64,000 nt of DNA, taken from the NCBI RefSeq assembly GCF_029855045.1, contig NZ_CP123228.1, positions 6,572,001 through 6,636,000 of the forward strand, read 5' to 3'. The position numbers and the translations under genes were made by a program. Of the stretch, positions 34,973 to 43,861 are shown in pieces; the stretch's first letter is position 1, and each line of letters opens with the position of its first letter. Source of the DNA: Piscinibacter sp. XHJ-5 (lineage in GTDB: Bacteria; Pseudomonadota; Gammaproteobacteria; Burkholderiales; Burkholderiaceae_C). The notes below the pieces were generated by a model. It searched no databases. It saw only the letters and a program-made list of their open reading frames with translations, and was not told the DNA's origin.

Positions 34973-36031
34973 CTAGACCACTTTCGTCGCCAGGAAGGCC
35001 AAGCCCGGCGTGAGATGCTTGACGAGCGGCGCGGGCACGCACTGCATCAGCAGCCGCACGCCGCGCCCTTCGCCCTGCACGAAGTCGGGACGACGCCGCG
35101 CGGCGCGCACGGACGCGGCATCGGTGGGCACGTAGTCCTTCGGGAAGCGCATCTCGGGGGCGGCCCAGTACGACGTGAGCCGCGCGAAGCCGGCCTCGCG
35201 CAGCAGCGCCGCCAGTGCCCGGTGCGAATGAAGCATCCCGCCCGGCCGCGCATGGCCGCGCCGGCGCAGCAGCCAGCGCCACAGCGAACGAGGCAGCGCG
35301 CTGCCGAAGCGCATGCTGTGCGAGTGCTCGTCGGCTTTGCCGATCAGGTACCGGATGGCGAAGCGGTTCTTGGTCGACAGGTACAGCGACCCGCCCGGCC
35401 GCAGCACGCGCGCCATCTCGGCGAGCAGCCGGCGTTGCACGTCGACCTCGCGCTCCTCGGGGCAGCGCGATGCGCACCATTCGAACACCAGGTTCAGGAC
35501 CACCACGTCGAAGCTGGCATCGGGGTACGGCAGGCGGCAGTCGTCGCCGCCGGCGGCGACCCGCACGTTGGCGTAGCCCTGCTGAGCGCAGCGCTGGGCC
35601 ACGAACTCCGCCTGGCCCGAGACCACCTCGAGCGCGGACACCGAACGGGCGCGCCGCGCCAGCAGCGGCGTGAACTGTCCCAGGCCAGGGCCGATCTCCA
35701 GCACGTCGCTCGCCGGCGTGATCGGCAGCAGGTCGATGAACGACGCTCGCTCCGGCTGCGTCACGTAGTCGACCATGCCGGGTTCGCCGCGGTACACGCT
35801 GCGCAAGGCAGCCTCCCAGCCGTCGCGGCGAGCAAGCTCGTTGAGCCGCGCGAGCTTGCGGCGCCCGACGTCGCTCTCGGCCGAGCCGAAGCGCAGGAAC
35901 TGCGGGATGCCGCCTTGCAGCGGGTAGCTGGGACCGCCCGGCGCGCCGCGCAGCGCATCGCCCTCGCCGTGCAGCGGCAGGTGCGTCAGCGGGCAGGCAT
36001 AGGGCCGTTCGAGCAGGGAGTCATGGGCCAT
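34973..36031 (-). CDS. Class I SAM-dependent methyltransferase
   Basis: A 352-residue protein. Residues about 5-45 look like a Trm112-like/zinc-ribbon-derived leader (RPYACPLTHLPL...YPLQGGIPQFLRF) without a full cysteine set. The SAM motif VLEIGPGLGQFTPLLA is near residues 108-123 and motif II/III follow with FDVVVLNLVFEW. The C-terminal part is not conserved in a way I recognise. It lies 25 bp after a phosphotransferase gene, so both are probably one operon. The acceptor molecule is unknown; modification of a lipid or glycan is one possibility. Confidence 0.85.
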   Translation of the reverse strand: MAHDSLLERPYACPLTHLPLHGEGDALRGAPGGPSYPLQGGIPQFLRFGSAESDVGRRKLARLNELARRDGWEAALRSVYRGEPGMVDYVTQPERASFIDLLPITPASDVLEIGPGLGQFTPLLARRARSVSALEVVSGQAEFVAQRCAQQGYANVRVAAGGDDCRLPYPDASFDVVVLNLVFEWCASRCPEEREVDVQRRLLAEMARVLRPGGSLYLSTKNRFAIRYLIGKADEHSHSMRFGSALPRSLWRWLLRRRGHARPGGMLHSHRALAALLREAGFARLTSYWAAPEMRFPKDYVPTDAASVRAARRRPDFVQGEGRGVRLLMQCVPAPLVKHLTPGLAFLATKVV

Positions 36032-36056
36032 CGGAGTCGGGTCCTTTGTCGTCGTG

Positions 36057-37022
36057 TCAGAAGGCTTGGCGCAGCGTCGCATGGCACGCGTCGGCCATCT
36101 GCGCGAAGCGCTGCATCGGAAAGTGCTCGAGCTGCATCGCCATGCGGCCCAGCGCGGCCAGCAGGCAGCCCGCGGCATCGTCGCGGCCGCACTCCAGCAA
36201 GGCGCAGTGACGCTCGAACTCGCGGGCGAGCGCGGCGCGGCGCGGGCGCATCGACTGCGCCAGTCGCACGAGGTCGAAAAACGCGTAGCCGCAGGAATCG
36301 GAGCCGGGCCAGTCGATGACGATGAAGCGCTCGCGCCATGCCACCGCATCGGCCAGGCCGGTGGCCGGGCGCAACAGCACGTTGCCTTTCCACAGGTCGC
36401 CGTGCATCAGCACCGTGCGCGGCCACCAGCCGCCTTGCTGAAGCCGCTCGGCCGCGCGCTGCGCGTCGTCGCGCACGGCGGCGGTGACCGCGTCGAGCGC
36501 GGCCAGCCGCTGCAGCGGCTGCACGAAACGCCACTCGAGCTCGTCGTCCTGGATCGGCCGCAGCGTGGCCTGGTTGACGGTGAACAGCCAGTCGAACAGC
36601 GCGGGGCTGAGCGCCTGGCGCTGCACGCGCCACGCCAGCCCGCCCGCGGCAAGTTCGCGGCAGTGCGGCAGCACGGCGTAGCTCAGCGCGCCGATGCGCC
36701 CCAGCGCCAGCGGATCCAGGATGTGCCGCGAAGCGCGCAGCGGCAGCGAGGCCTTGGAGCGCCTCGCGCGGTCCATCGCGCGCTGCACCATGTCCGGCGC
36801 CTCGGGCGGGGCGCACAGGATGACCGCGCGAGGCCGGCCGGCGGCATCCGTCACGCTCAGCACGCAGCAGGCATCGGGTCGCGGCACGACGTGGCCGAGC
36901 GGCGCCATGCGCAGTTCGCCGGGGCGCGCGTGCAGCAGGGCAGCGACCCGATCGCCGAGCTGATCGGCCAGGGCCTCGCAGCCGATCGGCTCGGTCGCAT
37001 TGGCGCTCGCCATCTGGGCCAT
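36057..37022 (-). CDS. Aminoglycoside-phosphotransferase-like kinase (APH family)
   Basis: A 321-residue protein with the APH/choline-kinase fold: the catalytic loop VLMHGDLWKGNVLL (Asp and Asn of the Brenner motif) near residues 195-208 and the Mg-binding IVIDWPGSD near 225-233. The N-lobe is short and its ATP-binding lysine is not obvious. The ATG at 37020-37022 is used; another ATG lies 9 bases inside. Such enzymes phosphorylate small metabolites or sugars; antibiotic resistance should not be assumed. It is upstream of the methyltransferase in one operon. Confidence 0.82.
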   Translation of the reverse strand: MAQMASANATEPIGCEALADQLGDRVAALLHARPGELRMAPLGHVVPRPDACCVLSVTDAAGRPRAVILCAPPEAPDMVQRAMDRARRSKASLPLRASRHILDPLALGRIGALSYAVLPHCRELAAGGLAWRVQRQALSPALFDWLFTVNQATLRPIQDDELEWRFVQPLQRLAALDAVTAAVRDDAQRAAERLQQGGWWPRTVLMHGDLWKGNVLLRPATGLADAVAWRERFIVIDWPGSDSCGYAFFDLVRLAQSMRPRRAALAREFERHCALLECGRDDAAGCLLAALGRMAMQLEHFPMQRFAQMADACHATLRQAF

Positions 37023-37112
37023 TCGGCGGCGCCTCACGCCTGCCGCATCGGAAAAGCCGTCGGCACGGTTGTCATCATCCGGTCGCAATCGCCCCCTACA
37101 ACGGTCCGCCTC

Positions 37113-37376
37113 ATGGTCCTCCTCCAACCGATGCTCATCAATGCCCGCGCGCTGCTCGAAGCGTTGTTCCTGCGCCGGCGCGCGGCCGACGAGACGGCCG
37201 CCACGGCGCAGCGCGGCGGTTCGGATTCCACCACGCCGGGGCCGGGCGCGTCGGAGCATCCGGCAAATGGCGTGCCCGAGGAGTGCGCTGCGCCGCCATC
37301 GGATCGCTGTCTGCAGGCCGCACTCGTGATGCGGCGGGTGCGTCACTTCGAACAGGACGTCGGCCGCGGCGCGTAG
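37113..37376 (+). CDS. Hypothetical protein, about 87 residues
   Basis: No family is recognised. The reading frame has the strong G/C third-position bias of real genes here, and begins with a short hydrophobic-basic segment (LLQPMLINARALLEALFLRRR) followed by a low-complexity Thr/Gly/Pro/Ala part and a charged end (MRRVRHFEQDVGRGA). The start could be 37113 or 37131; neither has a Shine-Dalgarno. A TACAAC -10-like box at 37097-37102 suggests a start close to 37110. It is divergent from the phosphotransferase. A hairpin follows the stop. Confidence 0.45.
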   Translation: MVLLQPMLINARALLEALFLRRRAADETAATAQRGGSDSTTPGPGASEHPANGVPEECAAPPSDRCLQAALVMRRVRHFEQDVGRGA

Positions 37377-37382
37377 GCAGGC

Positions 37383-37403
37383 CGCCGACCCTCGAAGTCG
37401 GCG
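37383..37403 (+). terminator. Hairpin after the hypothetical gene
   Basis: CGCCGAC (37383-37389) and GTCGGCG (37397-37403) pair perfectly around a 7-base loop, 7 bases after the TAG stop at 37374-37376. No T-run follows, so termination would be weak or factor-dependent. The remaining ~195 bases to the next gene hold no ORF or repeat that I can support. Confidence 0.4.
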
Positions 37404-37598
37404 CTGATGACAAGAGGCACGGGTTGCGCTGCTGCATTGACCCCGCTTGCCAATGCCATTCGTGGGACATCACTTTGCACTCGAGAAGCGCCGCCGGGAG
37501 AAGCGCGCTGCGATGATCCCCACATCGCTTGCCGTGGCCCGGACCCGCGCGTGCCAGGTGCGTGCACGGGCAAGCCCCTTCAGTCCCATACACCGACC

Positions 37599-38402
37599 AT
37601 GAGCTCTCGTTCACAACCCTACGCCCCCGCCGCCGATCCCTTGCCCACGAACGCCATCCGCACCGACATCCACGGCCTCGACGCCGGCGAGGTGCAGGTG
37701 CCGACGCCGACCGGGACGATCCCGGCCTATCGCTCGGTGCCCGAGCGGCGCGGCCACCATCCGATCATGCTCGTCGTGCAGGAGATCTTCGGCGTGCACG
37801 AGCACATCCGCGACGTGACGCGCCGGCTGGCCAAGCTGGGCTACTTCGCGATCGCCCCCGAGCTGTATTTCCGCCAGGGCGATCCGCGAACGTACGACAG
37901 CATCGACGAGCTGCGCGACAAACTCGTCTCCAAGGTCCCCGACGAGCAGGTGCTGGCCGACCTCGACGCCACCTTCGAATGGGCCCGCCAGCACGGTGGG
38001 GACGGCTCGCGCCTGGGCATCACGGGCTTCTGCTGGGGAGGCCGCATCACCTGGCTCTATGCCGCGCACCAGCCCAAGGTGAAGGCCGCCGTCGCCTGGT
38101 ACGGCCGGCTCGCCGGCCCCAAGCACGGGCTGCAGCCGCGCCACCCGCTCGATGTCGCCGGCCAGCTCAAGGCGCCGGTGCTCGGCCTGTACGGCGGACA
38201 GGACCCCGGCATCCCGCTCGAGCAGGTGGAGCAGATGCGCGCGGCGCTGCGCGAGGCGAACAGCGCGTCGCAGGTGCTGGTGTATCCGGACGCCGGCCAC
38301 GCCTTCTATGCCGACTACCGGCCGAGCTATCGCGCCGAGGCGGCGGAGGACGGCTGGCAGCGCATGCAGGCCTGGTTCAGGCAGCACGGCGTGCAGCCGT
38401 AG
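37599..38402 (+). CDS. Dienelactone hydrolase family protein
   Basis: A 267-residue alpha/beta hydrolase of the dienelactone hydrolase family. The catalytic triad is Cys in GFCWGG, Asp in YGGQDPGIP and His in DAGHAFYADY; the N-terminal VVQEIFGVHEHIRDVTRRLAKLGYFAIAPELY is characteristic. In aromatic degradation such enzymes open dienelactones, but no ortho-cleavage genes are nearby and many members act on other esters. The ATG at 37599 gives the family start. A hairpin lies downstream. Confidence 0.92.
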   Translation: MSSRSQPYAPAADPLPTNAIRTDIHGLDAGEVQVPTPTGTIPAYRSVPERRGHHPIMLVVQEIFGVHEHIRDVTRRLAKLGYFAIAPELYFRQGDPRTYDSIDELRDKLVSKVPDEQVLADLDATFEWARQHGGDGSRLGITGFCWGGRITWLYAAHQPKVKAAVAWYGRLAGPKHGLQPRHPLDVAGQLKAPVLGLYGGQDPGIPLEQVEQMRAALREANSASQVLVYPDAGHAFYADYRPSYRAEAAEDGWQRMQAWFRQHGVQP

Positions 38403-38418
38403 ACGTCCGCGGTGAGGT

Positions 38419-38450
38419 CTCAATAAAACGAAACACGGCGATACGCCGTG
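38419..38450 (-). terminator. Terminator-like hairpin reading on the minus strand
   Basis: CACGGCG (38434-38440) and CGCCGTG (38444-38450) pair around ATA. On the minus strand the stem is followed by TTTCGTTTTATTG, a proper U-rich tail, while on the plus strand nothing T-rich follows. No minus-strand gene is known upstream, so it would stop antisense transcription, or it serves as a weak plus-strand barrier. Confidence 0.5.
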
Positions 38451-38481
38451 GAGAAGACGCGCGTCGTCAGCCCCTGCACGA

Positions 38482-38509
38482 TGTGCTCCTCGTTCAGACA
38501 AGGAGCACA
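38482..38509 (+). promoter_or_regulatory. Hairpin that sequesters the Shine-Dalgarno of the Spy-like gene
   Basis: TGTGCTCCT (38482-38490) and AGGAGCACA (38501-38509) form a perfect 9-bp stem with a 10-base loop. The only Shine-Dalgarno of the gene, AAGGAG at 38500-38505, lies almost wholly within the 3' arm, two bases before the ATG at 38512 after the stem. Folding should block translation until the stem opens, by heat, a protein, or a competing RNA. Confidence 0.6.
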
Positions 38510-38511
38510 CG

Positions 38512-38985
38512 ATGAAACCCTGGCTCAAGCGCACCTTCGTCGGCCTTTTCGGCGCCTCCGCGCTGCTGGGCGGCGTGGCCGCCTGCTCGCATTCGCACTA
38601 CGGCCACGGCGGCTGGCAATCGATGGGGCCGCAGGACGCCGCGAAATTCAAGGCGCGAGCGGCCGACAAGGTGGCCGACAAGCTCGACCTCGATGCCGCG
38701 CAGAAGGCCAAGCTGACGGCGCTGCTGGACCGCCTGCACGAGCAGCGCACCGCGCTGCACGGGACGACCGACCCGCGGGCCGATGTGCAATCGCTGATGA
38801 AGGACGCCACGTTCGACCGCTGGCATGCGCAGGATCTCGTCAACGCCAAGCTGAATGCGCTGCGCGAGAAGAGCCCGCAGGTGATCGCCGCGCTCGGCGA
38901 CTTCTACGACAGTCTCAGGCCCGAGCAGCAGCAGAGGGTTCGCGAATTCCTGCAGCGCAGCCACCGCTGGGGTCACCACGGCTGA
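38512..38985 (+). CDS. Spy/CpxP-like periplasmic (lipo)protein
   Basis: A 157-residue helical envelope protein. The N-terminus is a signal peptide (KRTFVGLFGASALLGGVAAC) with a lipobox-like VAAC, so it may be a lipoprotein. The mature part has long helices with the LTxxQ-type pattern (LDAAQKAKLTALLDRLHEQR) and a late LRPEQQQRVREFLQ, as in Spy/CpxP chaperones and metal sensors; His-rich ends (HSHYGHGG, HRWGHHG) may bind metal. It precedes an OmpR-type regulator and kinase by 27 bp, matching cpxP-cpxRA logic. Confidence 0.83.
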   Translation: MKPWLKRTFVGLFGASALLGGVAACSHSHYGHGGWQSMGPQDAAKFKARAADKVADKLDLDAAQKAKLTALLDRLHEQRTALHGTTDPRADVQSLMKDATFDRWHAQDLVNAKLNALREKSPQVIAALGDFYDSLRPEQQQRVREFLQRSHRWGHHG

Positions 38986-39012
38986 ACGGGTGGGGCGCAC
39001 GACAATGCCGCC

Positions 39013-39696
39013 ATGCGCCGCATCCTGCTGATCGACGACGACGAGCGCCTGGCCGCGCCGCTGGCCGCCTATTTCAAGCGCGTCGAGTTCGAGCTCGACG
39101 CTGCGCTGCGCCCCAGCGAAGGTCTGGCGATGCTGCGCCGGGGACACTACGACGCCGCCATCCTCGACGTGATGCTGCCCGAGATGGACGGCTTCGCGCT
39201 GTGCCGCGCGATCCGGCGCGAGAGCGACATCCCCATCGTCATGCTGACCGCGCGCGGCGAGGTGATGGATCGCGTCGTCGGCCTGGAGATCGGCGCCGAC
39301 GACTACCTGCCCAAGCCCTTCGAGCCGCGCGAGCTGCTGGCGCGGCTGACGACGATCCTGCGCCGCTCTCGTGCCGCCGACCACGCCGCGGGCGCGCGCC
39401 GGCTGGTGTTCGACGGCCTGGACATCGACCTCGACCGGCGCGAGGTGCGGCGAGAGGGGGCGCTGCTCGATCTCACCGGCACCGAATACGAGCTGCTCAT
39501 CCTCCTCGCGCGCGAGCCGGCGAAGGTGTTCACGCGCGAGCAGATCCTCGAGCGCCTGCGCGGCCAGTCGGCCGAAGACCTCTACACGCGCGCCGTGGAC
39601 ATCCTGGTGAGCCGGCTGCGCAAGAAGCTGGAGCCGCTGGACTGCATCAAGACGCTGCGCAACGTCGGCTATGCATTCACCGGAGGCCGCGCGTGA
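39013..39696 (+). CDS. OmpR-family response regulator (CpxR-like)
   Basis: A 227-residue regulator. The receiver domain has IDDDERL, the phosphorylated Asp in AAILDVMLPEMDG near residue 51, MLTARG and LPKPFEP; the winged helix runs about 130-225 and ends TLRNVGYAF. Together with the Spy-like gene upstream and the kinase downstream it forms a Cpx-like envelope stress module. Its stop overlaps the kinase GTG by 4 bases. Confidence 0.94.
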   Translation: MRRILLIDDDERLAAPLAAYFKRVEFELDAALRPSEGLAMLRRGHYDAAILDVMLPEMDGFALCRAIRRESDIPIVMLTARGEVMDRVVGLEIGADDYLPKPFEPRELLARLTTILRRSRAADHAAGARRLVFDGLDIDLDRREVRREGALLDLTGTEYELLILLAREPAKVFTREQILERLRGQSAEDLYTRAVDILVSRLRKKLEPLDCIKTLRNVGYAFTGGRA

Positions 39697-41003
39697 GCGC
39701 AGCCGCGGCGCCGGCGTCGCGGGGATGGCGCCAGAAGTGGCACGCCGCGCGGCGAAGCATGCGGCATTCGCTGAAGTGGCGCCTCGTCGGCCTGTTCCTG
39801 CTGCTCGCGCTGGCGACCACCGTCACCTTCGTCGCCGGCGTTCGCGAGATGGTGCGCGGCGGCTGGCAAGGTTACGGCCGGCCCCTGACCTCGCACTACC
39901 TCGACCTCCTCACGGCGCAGATCGGGACGCCGCCCGACGTCGCGCGCGCACAGGCGCTGACCCGCGAGCTGCCGCTGTCCATCCGCATCGACGGCCCGCG
40001 CGTCAACTGGGACTCGCATCCCGAGGCAACACGCCGCTGGCAGCGCTGGCACCCGCAGTGGCCCGACGGCGAGCTGCATCGCTTCCACGTGCGTCGGCTC
40101 GACGACGGCCATCGCATCACCTTCGCGCTCGCCGATCCGCAGACGGTGATGGCCCCGCACCTGATGGGTTGGAGCACGCTCGGCGTGCTGCTGCTGCTGA
40201 CGCTGCTGGCCTTCGCGCTGGTGCGGCGGCTGCTGCGTCCGCTGGACGACATCCGTGAGGGCGCAATCCGCTTCGGCCAGGGTGACCTGACGCACCGAAT
40301 CCCGCTTCGCCGCCACGACGAGCTGGGCGAGCTGGCCCAGCAGGTCAACACGATGGCCGACGAGCTGCGCGCGATGCTGGACGCCAAGCGCGCCCTTCTC
40401 CTGGCCATCAGTCACGAGCTGCGCTCGCCCTTGACGCGCGCCCGGCTGAACGCCGAGCTCGTCGACGAGAGCGAGGCGCGCGCCGCGCTGCTGCACGATC
40501 TGGCCGAGATGCGTGACCTCGTCATCGACCTGCTGGAAAGCGAACGGCTCGCTTCCGGCCACGCCGCGCTGCAGCCGGAGGCGAGCGACCTGAACCGGCT
40601 CATCGACGAGACGCTGGCAAGCGGCTTCGCGGACCGGCCGGTGACGACGGCGCTGGCCAGCGGGCTGCCCACGCTGCCGCTCGATCGCATGCGCATGCGC
40701 CTGCTGCTGCGCAACCTGCTCGACAACGCGCTGCGCCACAGCGATGCGGTCGTCGTGCGCACGGAGCGCGCAGGCGATCGCGTGATGCTGGTGGTGCGCG
40801 ATCACGGGCCCGGCGTGCCGCCGGAACACCTTGCCCAGCTGACGCAGGCCTTCTATCGCGTCGACGCGGCGCGCCAGCGCAGCACCGGCGGCGTGGGGCT
40901 GGGCCTGTACCTGTGCCGCCTGGTGGCGCAGGCGCATGGCGCGACGATGTCGATCCGCAACGCGTCGCCGGGATTGGAAGTCAGCCTGTCCTTGCCTTTG
41001 TAG
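39693..41003 (+). CDS. Sensor histidine kinase (CpxA-like)
   Basis: A 436-residue membrane kinase starting with GTG in a GTGA overlap. Transmembrane helices are near residues 28-48 and 150-172; the periplasmic domain of about 100 residues lies between. HAMP follows (RPLDDIREGAIRFGQGDLTHRI), then H-box AISHELRSPLTRARL, N-box LLDNALRHSDA, G1 DHGPGVPPEH and G2 GGVGLGLYL. It likely senses envelope damage or metal with the Spy-like protein as modulator. Confidence 0.93.
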   Translation: MSAAAAPASRGWRQKWHAARRSMRHSLKWRLVGLFLLLALATTVTFVAGVREMVRGGWQGYGRPLTSHYLDLLTAQIGTPPDVARAQALTRELPLSIRIDGPRVNWDSHPEATRRWQRWHPQWPDGELHRFHVRRLDDGHRITFALADPQTVMAPHLMGWSTLGVLLLLTLLAFALVRRLLRPLDDIREGAIRFGQGDLTHRIPLRRHDELGELAQQVNTMADELRAMLDAKRALLLAISHELRSPLTRARLNAELVDESEARAALLHDLAEMRDLVIDLLESERLASGHAALQPEASDLNRLIDETLASGFADRPVTTALASGLPTLPLDRMRMRLLLRNLLDNALRHSDAVVVRTERAGDRVMLVVRDHGPGVPPEHLAQLTQAFYRVDAARQRSTGGVGLGLYLCRLVAQAHGATMSIRNASPGLEVSLSLPL

Positions 41004-41052
41004 CCTTCGCAGGTCGGGGTTCCGCTACCCTCCACCCCAACCCACGAACGAC

Positions 41053-42243
41053 GTGACGCTGACCGTCCGCCCCATCCTGCTCGCCCGCTCGCTGCGCGCC
41101 TTCGGCGACGGCGCGGTGGCGGTGCTGCTGCCGGCCTACCTGCTCGAGCTCGGCCTCGGCCAGCTCGAGGTCGGGTTGATCAGCACCGCCACCTTGCTCG
41201 GCTCGGCCGCCGCCACGCTGGCGGTCGGCGCCGTCGGCCATCGCTTCGCCACTTCAGGATGGCTGCGCGCCGCGGCATGCCTCATGGTGGCCACCGGTCT
41301 CGGTTTCGCGGGCTTCTCGTCGTTCTGGCCGCTGATGGCCGTGGCCTTTGCCGGGACGCTCAACCCCAGCTCGGGAGACGTGTCGATGTTCCTGCCGCTG
41401 GAGCATGCGCGGCTCGCCGGCGCCGCGCAGGGCGAGGCGCGCACGGCACTGTTCGCGCGCTACAGCGTGCTGGGCGCCCTGTGCGCCGCGGTGGGTGCGC
41501 TCGCCGCCGCGCTGCCCGATGCGCTCGCGCAGCGCTCGAACTTCAGCCGGCTGGAGGCGCTGAAGATGCCTTTCCTGGTGTACGCCGCGATCGGGCTGGC
41601 GGTGTGGTGGCTGTATCGGCGCACCGCCGCATCCGCGATGACCGCGGCCGACGCGCCTGCCGCGCCGCTCGGGCCTTCGCGCGGCATCGTGGTCCGGCTG
41701 GCCGCGCTGTTCTGTGTCGATGCCTTCGCCGGGGGCCTGGTGGTCAACTCACTGCTGTCGCTGTGGCTGCTGCAGCGCTTCGGGCTGTCCCTGGCGCAGG
41801 CCGGCGCATTCTTCTTCTGGGCCGGGCTGCTGAGCGCAGCGTCGCAGCTCGTCGCGCCCCGGGTCGCTGCGCGCATCGGCTTGCTGAACACGATGGTCTT
41901 CACGCACATTCCGGCCAATGTCTGCCTGGTCCTCGCCGGCCTCGCGCCGCAGCTTTCGCTCGCGCTGGCGCTGCTGTTCGTGCGCAGCGCGCTCTCGCAG
42001 ATGGACGTGCCGACACGCACCGCCTACGTGATGGCCGTCGTGACGCCGGCCGAGCGCGCGGCCGCCGCCAGCTTCACCGCGGTGCCGCGCAGCCTGGCGT
42101 CGGCGCTGAGCCCGACCTTGGGTGGCGCGCTGTTCGCCGCAGGCTGGATCAGCGCCCCGCTCGTGCTGTGCGGCCTGCTGAAAATCGCCTACGACCTCGC
42201 CCTGTGGCGCGCCTTCCGCCGCCATCGGCCTGCGGGTGAATGA
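41053..42243 (+). CDS. MFS transporter
   Basis: A 396-residue major facilitator protein with about 12 hydrophobic helices. It starts with GTG at 41053; no Shine-Dalgarno is seen. Segments such as [27 protein letters not shown] and a late [25 protein letters not shown] resemble drug/small-molecule exporters of a proteobacterial subgroup. The substrate cannot be read. It begins a likely operon with a DUF1499 protein and a DNA glycosylase. Confidence 0.88.
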   Translation: MTLTVRPILLARSLRAFGDGAVAVLLPAYLLELGLGQLEVGLISTATLLGSAAATLAVGAVGHRFATSGWLRAAACLMVATGLGFAGFSSFWPLMAVAFAGTLNPSSGDVSMFLPLEHARLAGAAQGEARTALFARYSVLGALCAAVGALAAALPDALAQRSNFSRLEALKMPFLVYAAIGLAVWWLYRRTAASAMTAADAPAAPLGPSRGIVVRLAALFCVDAFAGGLVVNSLLSLWLLQRFGLSLAQAGAFFFWAGLLSAASQLVAPRVAARIGLLNTMVFTHIPANVCLVLAGLAPQLSLALALLFVRSALSQMDVPTRTAYVMAVVTPAERAAAASFTAVPRSLASALSPTLGGALFAAGWISAPLVLCGLLKIAYDLALWRAFRRHRPAGE

Positions 42244-42257
42244 AAGGAGTACTGACC

Positions 42258-43031
42258 ATGCCAGACCCCGTCGCACCGGCCGGCCGCTTCGTGCGGCTCG
42301 GTCCGCGGCTCGCCACGGCAGCGCTCGTGCTGGCGCCGGCCTGCGGCCTCGCGATGCTGCTGGCCGGCATCGGCTACCGCCAGCAGTGGTGGGGCGTCGG
42401 CGCCGGCATCCGCACGATGATGGGCGCAACCGGGGGCGCGCTCGCGGCCGCCTTGCTCGCCGCGCTGGCGATCGTCGCCGGAGTGCGCGGGTCGTCGCGC
42501 CGCACCGTCGTGCTCGCAGCGATCGCCCTGGTGATCGCCGCGCTGGTCGCCGCGCCGCCGCTGGCGATGGCGCGCAAGTCGACCCGCGTGCCGCCCATCC
42601 ACGACATCACCACCGACACCCAGGATCCGCCGCGCTTCGTCGCCGTGGTGCCACTGCGTGCGGGCGCACCGAATTCGCTCGACTACGACCCCGAGGTGGC
42701 GGCCCAGCAGCGCATGGCCTATCCCGACATCGCCCCCGCCATGCTCGACGTCCCGCCGGCGCGCGCGTTGCTGCTGGCCGAGCAGGCGGTGCGCGCCATG
42801 GGCTGGGAGATCGTGACGGTGTCGCCGCACGACTTGCGCATCGAGGCGACCGCGACGACCCGGCTGTTCGGCTTCAAGGACGATGTGGTCGTGCGCATCC
42901 GGTCCGCGCCTCAGGGCAGCCGCGTCGACCTGCGCTCGGTGTCGCGCGTCGGCCGCAGCGATCTCGGCGCCAATGCCGAGCGCGTCCGCGCCTATCTGCA
43001 AACCCTGCACGCGCTGGGGCGCGGCGGGTGA
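42258..43031 (+). CDS. DUF1499 domain membrane protein
   Basis: A 257-residue protein with two or three N-terminal transmembrane helices and a C-terminal DUF1499 domain that begins with [17 protein letters not shown] and includes [33 protein letters not shown]. Function unknown. An ATG at 42240 overlaps the MFS stop, but AAGGAG at 42243-42248 is at the right distance for the ATG at 42258, so the latter is chosen. It overlaps the glycosylase gene by 4 bases. Confidence 0.87.
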   Translation: MPDPVAPAGRFVRLGPRLATAALVLAPACGLAMLLAGIGYRQQWWGVGAGIRTMMGATGGALAAALLAALAIVAGVRGSSRRTVVLAAIALVIAALVAAPPLAMARKSTRVPPIHDITTDTQDPPRFVAVVPLRAGAPNSLDYDPEVAAQQRMAYPDIAPAMLDVPPARALLLAEQAVRAMGWEIVTVSPHDLRIEATATTRLFGFKDDVVVRIRSAPQGSRVDLRSVSRVGRSDLGANAERVRAYLQTLHALGRGG

Positions 43032-43585
43032 TCGCCGGCATCGACTTCCTCGCCTCGTCGGACGAGGTCGCGCGCCGCCTGATCGGCGTGACGGTGCTGG
43101 TCGACGGGGTGGGCGGCCGCATCGTCGAGACCGAGGCCTACGACCGTTCGGACCCGGCGTCGCACAGCTACGGCGGCCCCAACCCGCGCAACGCGACGAT
43201 GTTCGGCCCGCCCGGGCACGCCTATGTCTACCGCTCCTACGGCATCCACTGGTGCCTCAATTTCGTCTGCCGCGAGTCAGGCCACGGCGCCGGCGTGCTG
43301 ATCCGCGCGCTCGAGCCGACGCAAGGTCTGGACGTGATGCGCGAGCGGCGCGGCCTGGACGACGAGCGCCTGCTGTGCGCCGGCCCGGGCCGCGTATGCC
43401 AGGCGCTCGGCGTGACCCGCGAGCACGACGGGCTGCGGCTCGATGCGCCGCCGTTCGAGCTGATCGAGCCGCCGCGCCGTGCGGCCGTCGTGCGCGGGCC
43501 GCGCATCGGCATCTCGAAGGCGGTGGACGTGCCCTGGCGTTTCGGACTCCGCGGATCGCGCTTCGTCAGCCGGCCGTTCCGCTGA
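43028..43585 (+). CDS. 3-methyladenine DNA glycosylase (AAG/MPG family)
   Basis: A 185-residue base-excision repair enzyme removing alkylated purines. Family marks are [17 protein letters not shown] near residues 36-52 with the catalytic Glu, [26 protein letters not shown], and [11 protein letters not shown]. It starts with GTG in a GTGA overlap with the DUF1499 gene. The protein is on the short side for the family but all core motifs are present. The link with MFS and DUF1499 genes is only positional. Confidence 0.92.
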   Translation: MIAGIDFLASSDEVARRLIGVTVLVDGVGGRIVETEAYDRSDPASHSYGGPNPRNATMFGPPGHAYVYRSYGIHWCLNFVCRESGHGAGVLIRALEPTQGLDVMRERRGLDDERLLCAGPGRVCQALGVTREHDGLRLDAPPFELIEPPRRAAVVRGPRIGISKAVDVPWRFGLRGSRFVSRPFR

Positions 43586-43596
43586 GCGGCGCGACG

Positions 43597-43785
43597 TCAG
43601 CGCTCGGTGGGCGCTTGCGCCTCGTCGTCCTGTGCCTTCGGCGGACGGCGGCGTGGCGTGTCGCGGTGATCGCCACGCTCTTCCTCAGGACTCTCGGGAT
43701 GGGTCTCGCCGACGCGCGTGTCGGTGGGAAAACTGGGCTCGCCGCTGTTCAACGACGTCGGAAAGTCTTGAGGACGGGTGGCCAT
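43597..43785 (-). CDS. Small hydrophilic hypothetical protein, 62 residues
   Basis: No named family. The ATG at 43783-43785 has AAAGGA seven bases upstream, a good ribosome-binding site. The product is highly charged, Pro- and Glu-rich and probably disordered ([21 protein letters not shown]), with no hydrophobic segment. Stop codon 11 bp from the convergent glycosylase stop. It may be a stress-related small protein; nothing in the context says more. Confidence 0.6.
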   Translation of the reverse strand: MATRPQDFPTSLNSGEPSFPTDTRVGETHPESPEEERGDHRDTPRRRPPKAQDDEAQAPTER

Positions 43786-43861
43786 CTGCGGTCCTTTTGC
43801 CGAGGCAGGTGATCGAAGACTAGGCGATGGCACCGCGCGCGACTGTAGGACAGCGCCTCGC

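Noticed and set aside
36057..37022. Antibiotic resistance by the aminoglycoside-phosphotransferase-like gene
   Set aside because: Only the general kinase fold is seen; such proteins mostly phosphorylate metabolites, and the methyltransferase neighbour does not suggest resistance.
37599..38402. Assignment of the dienelactone hydrolase to chlorocatechol degradation
   Set aside because: No catechol dioxygenase, cycloisomerase or maleylacetate reductase lies nearby; the family has many other roles.
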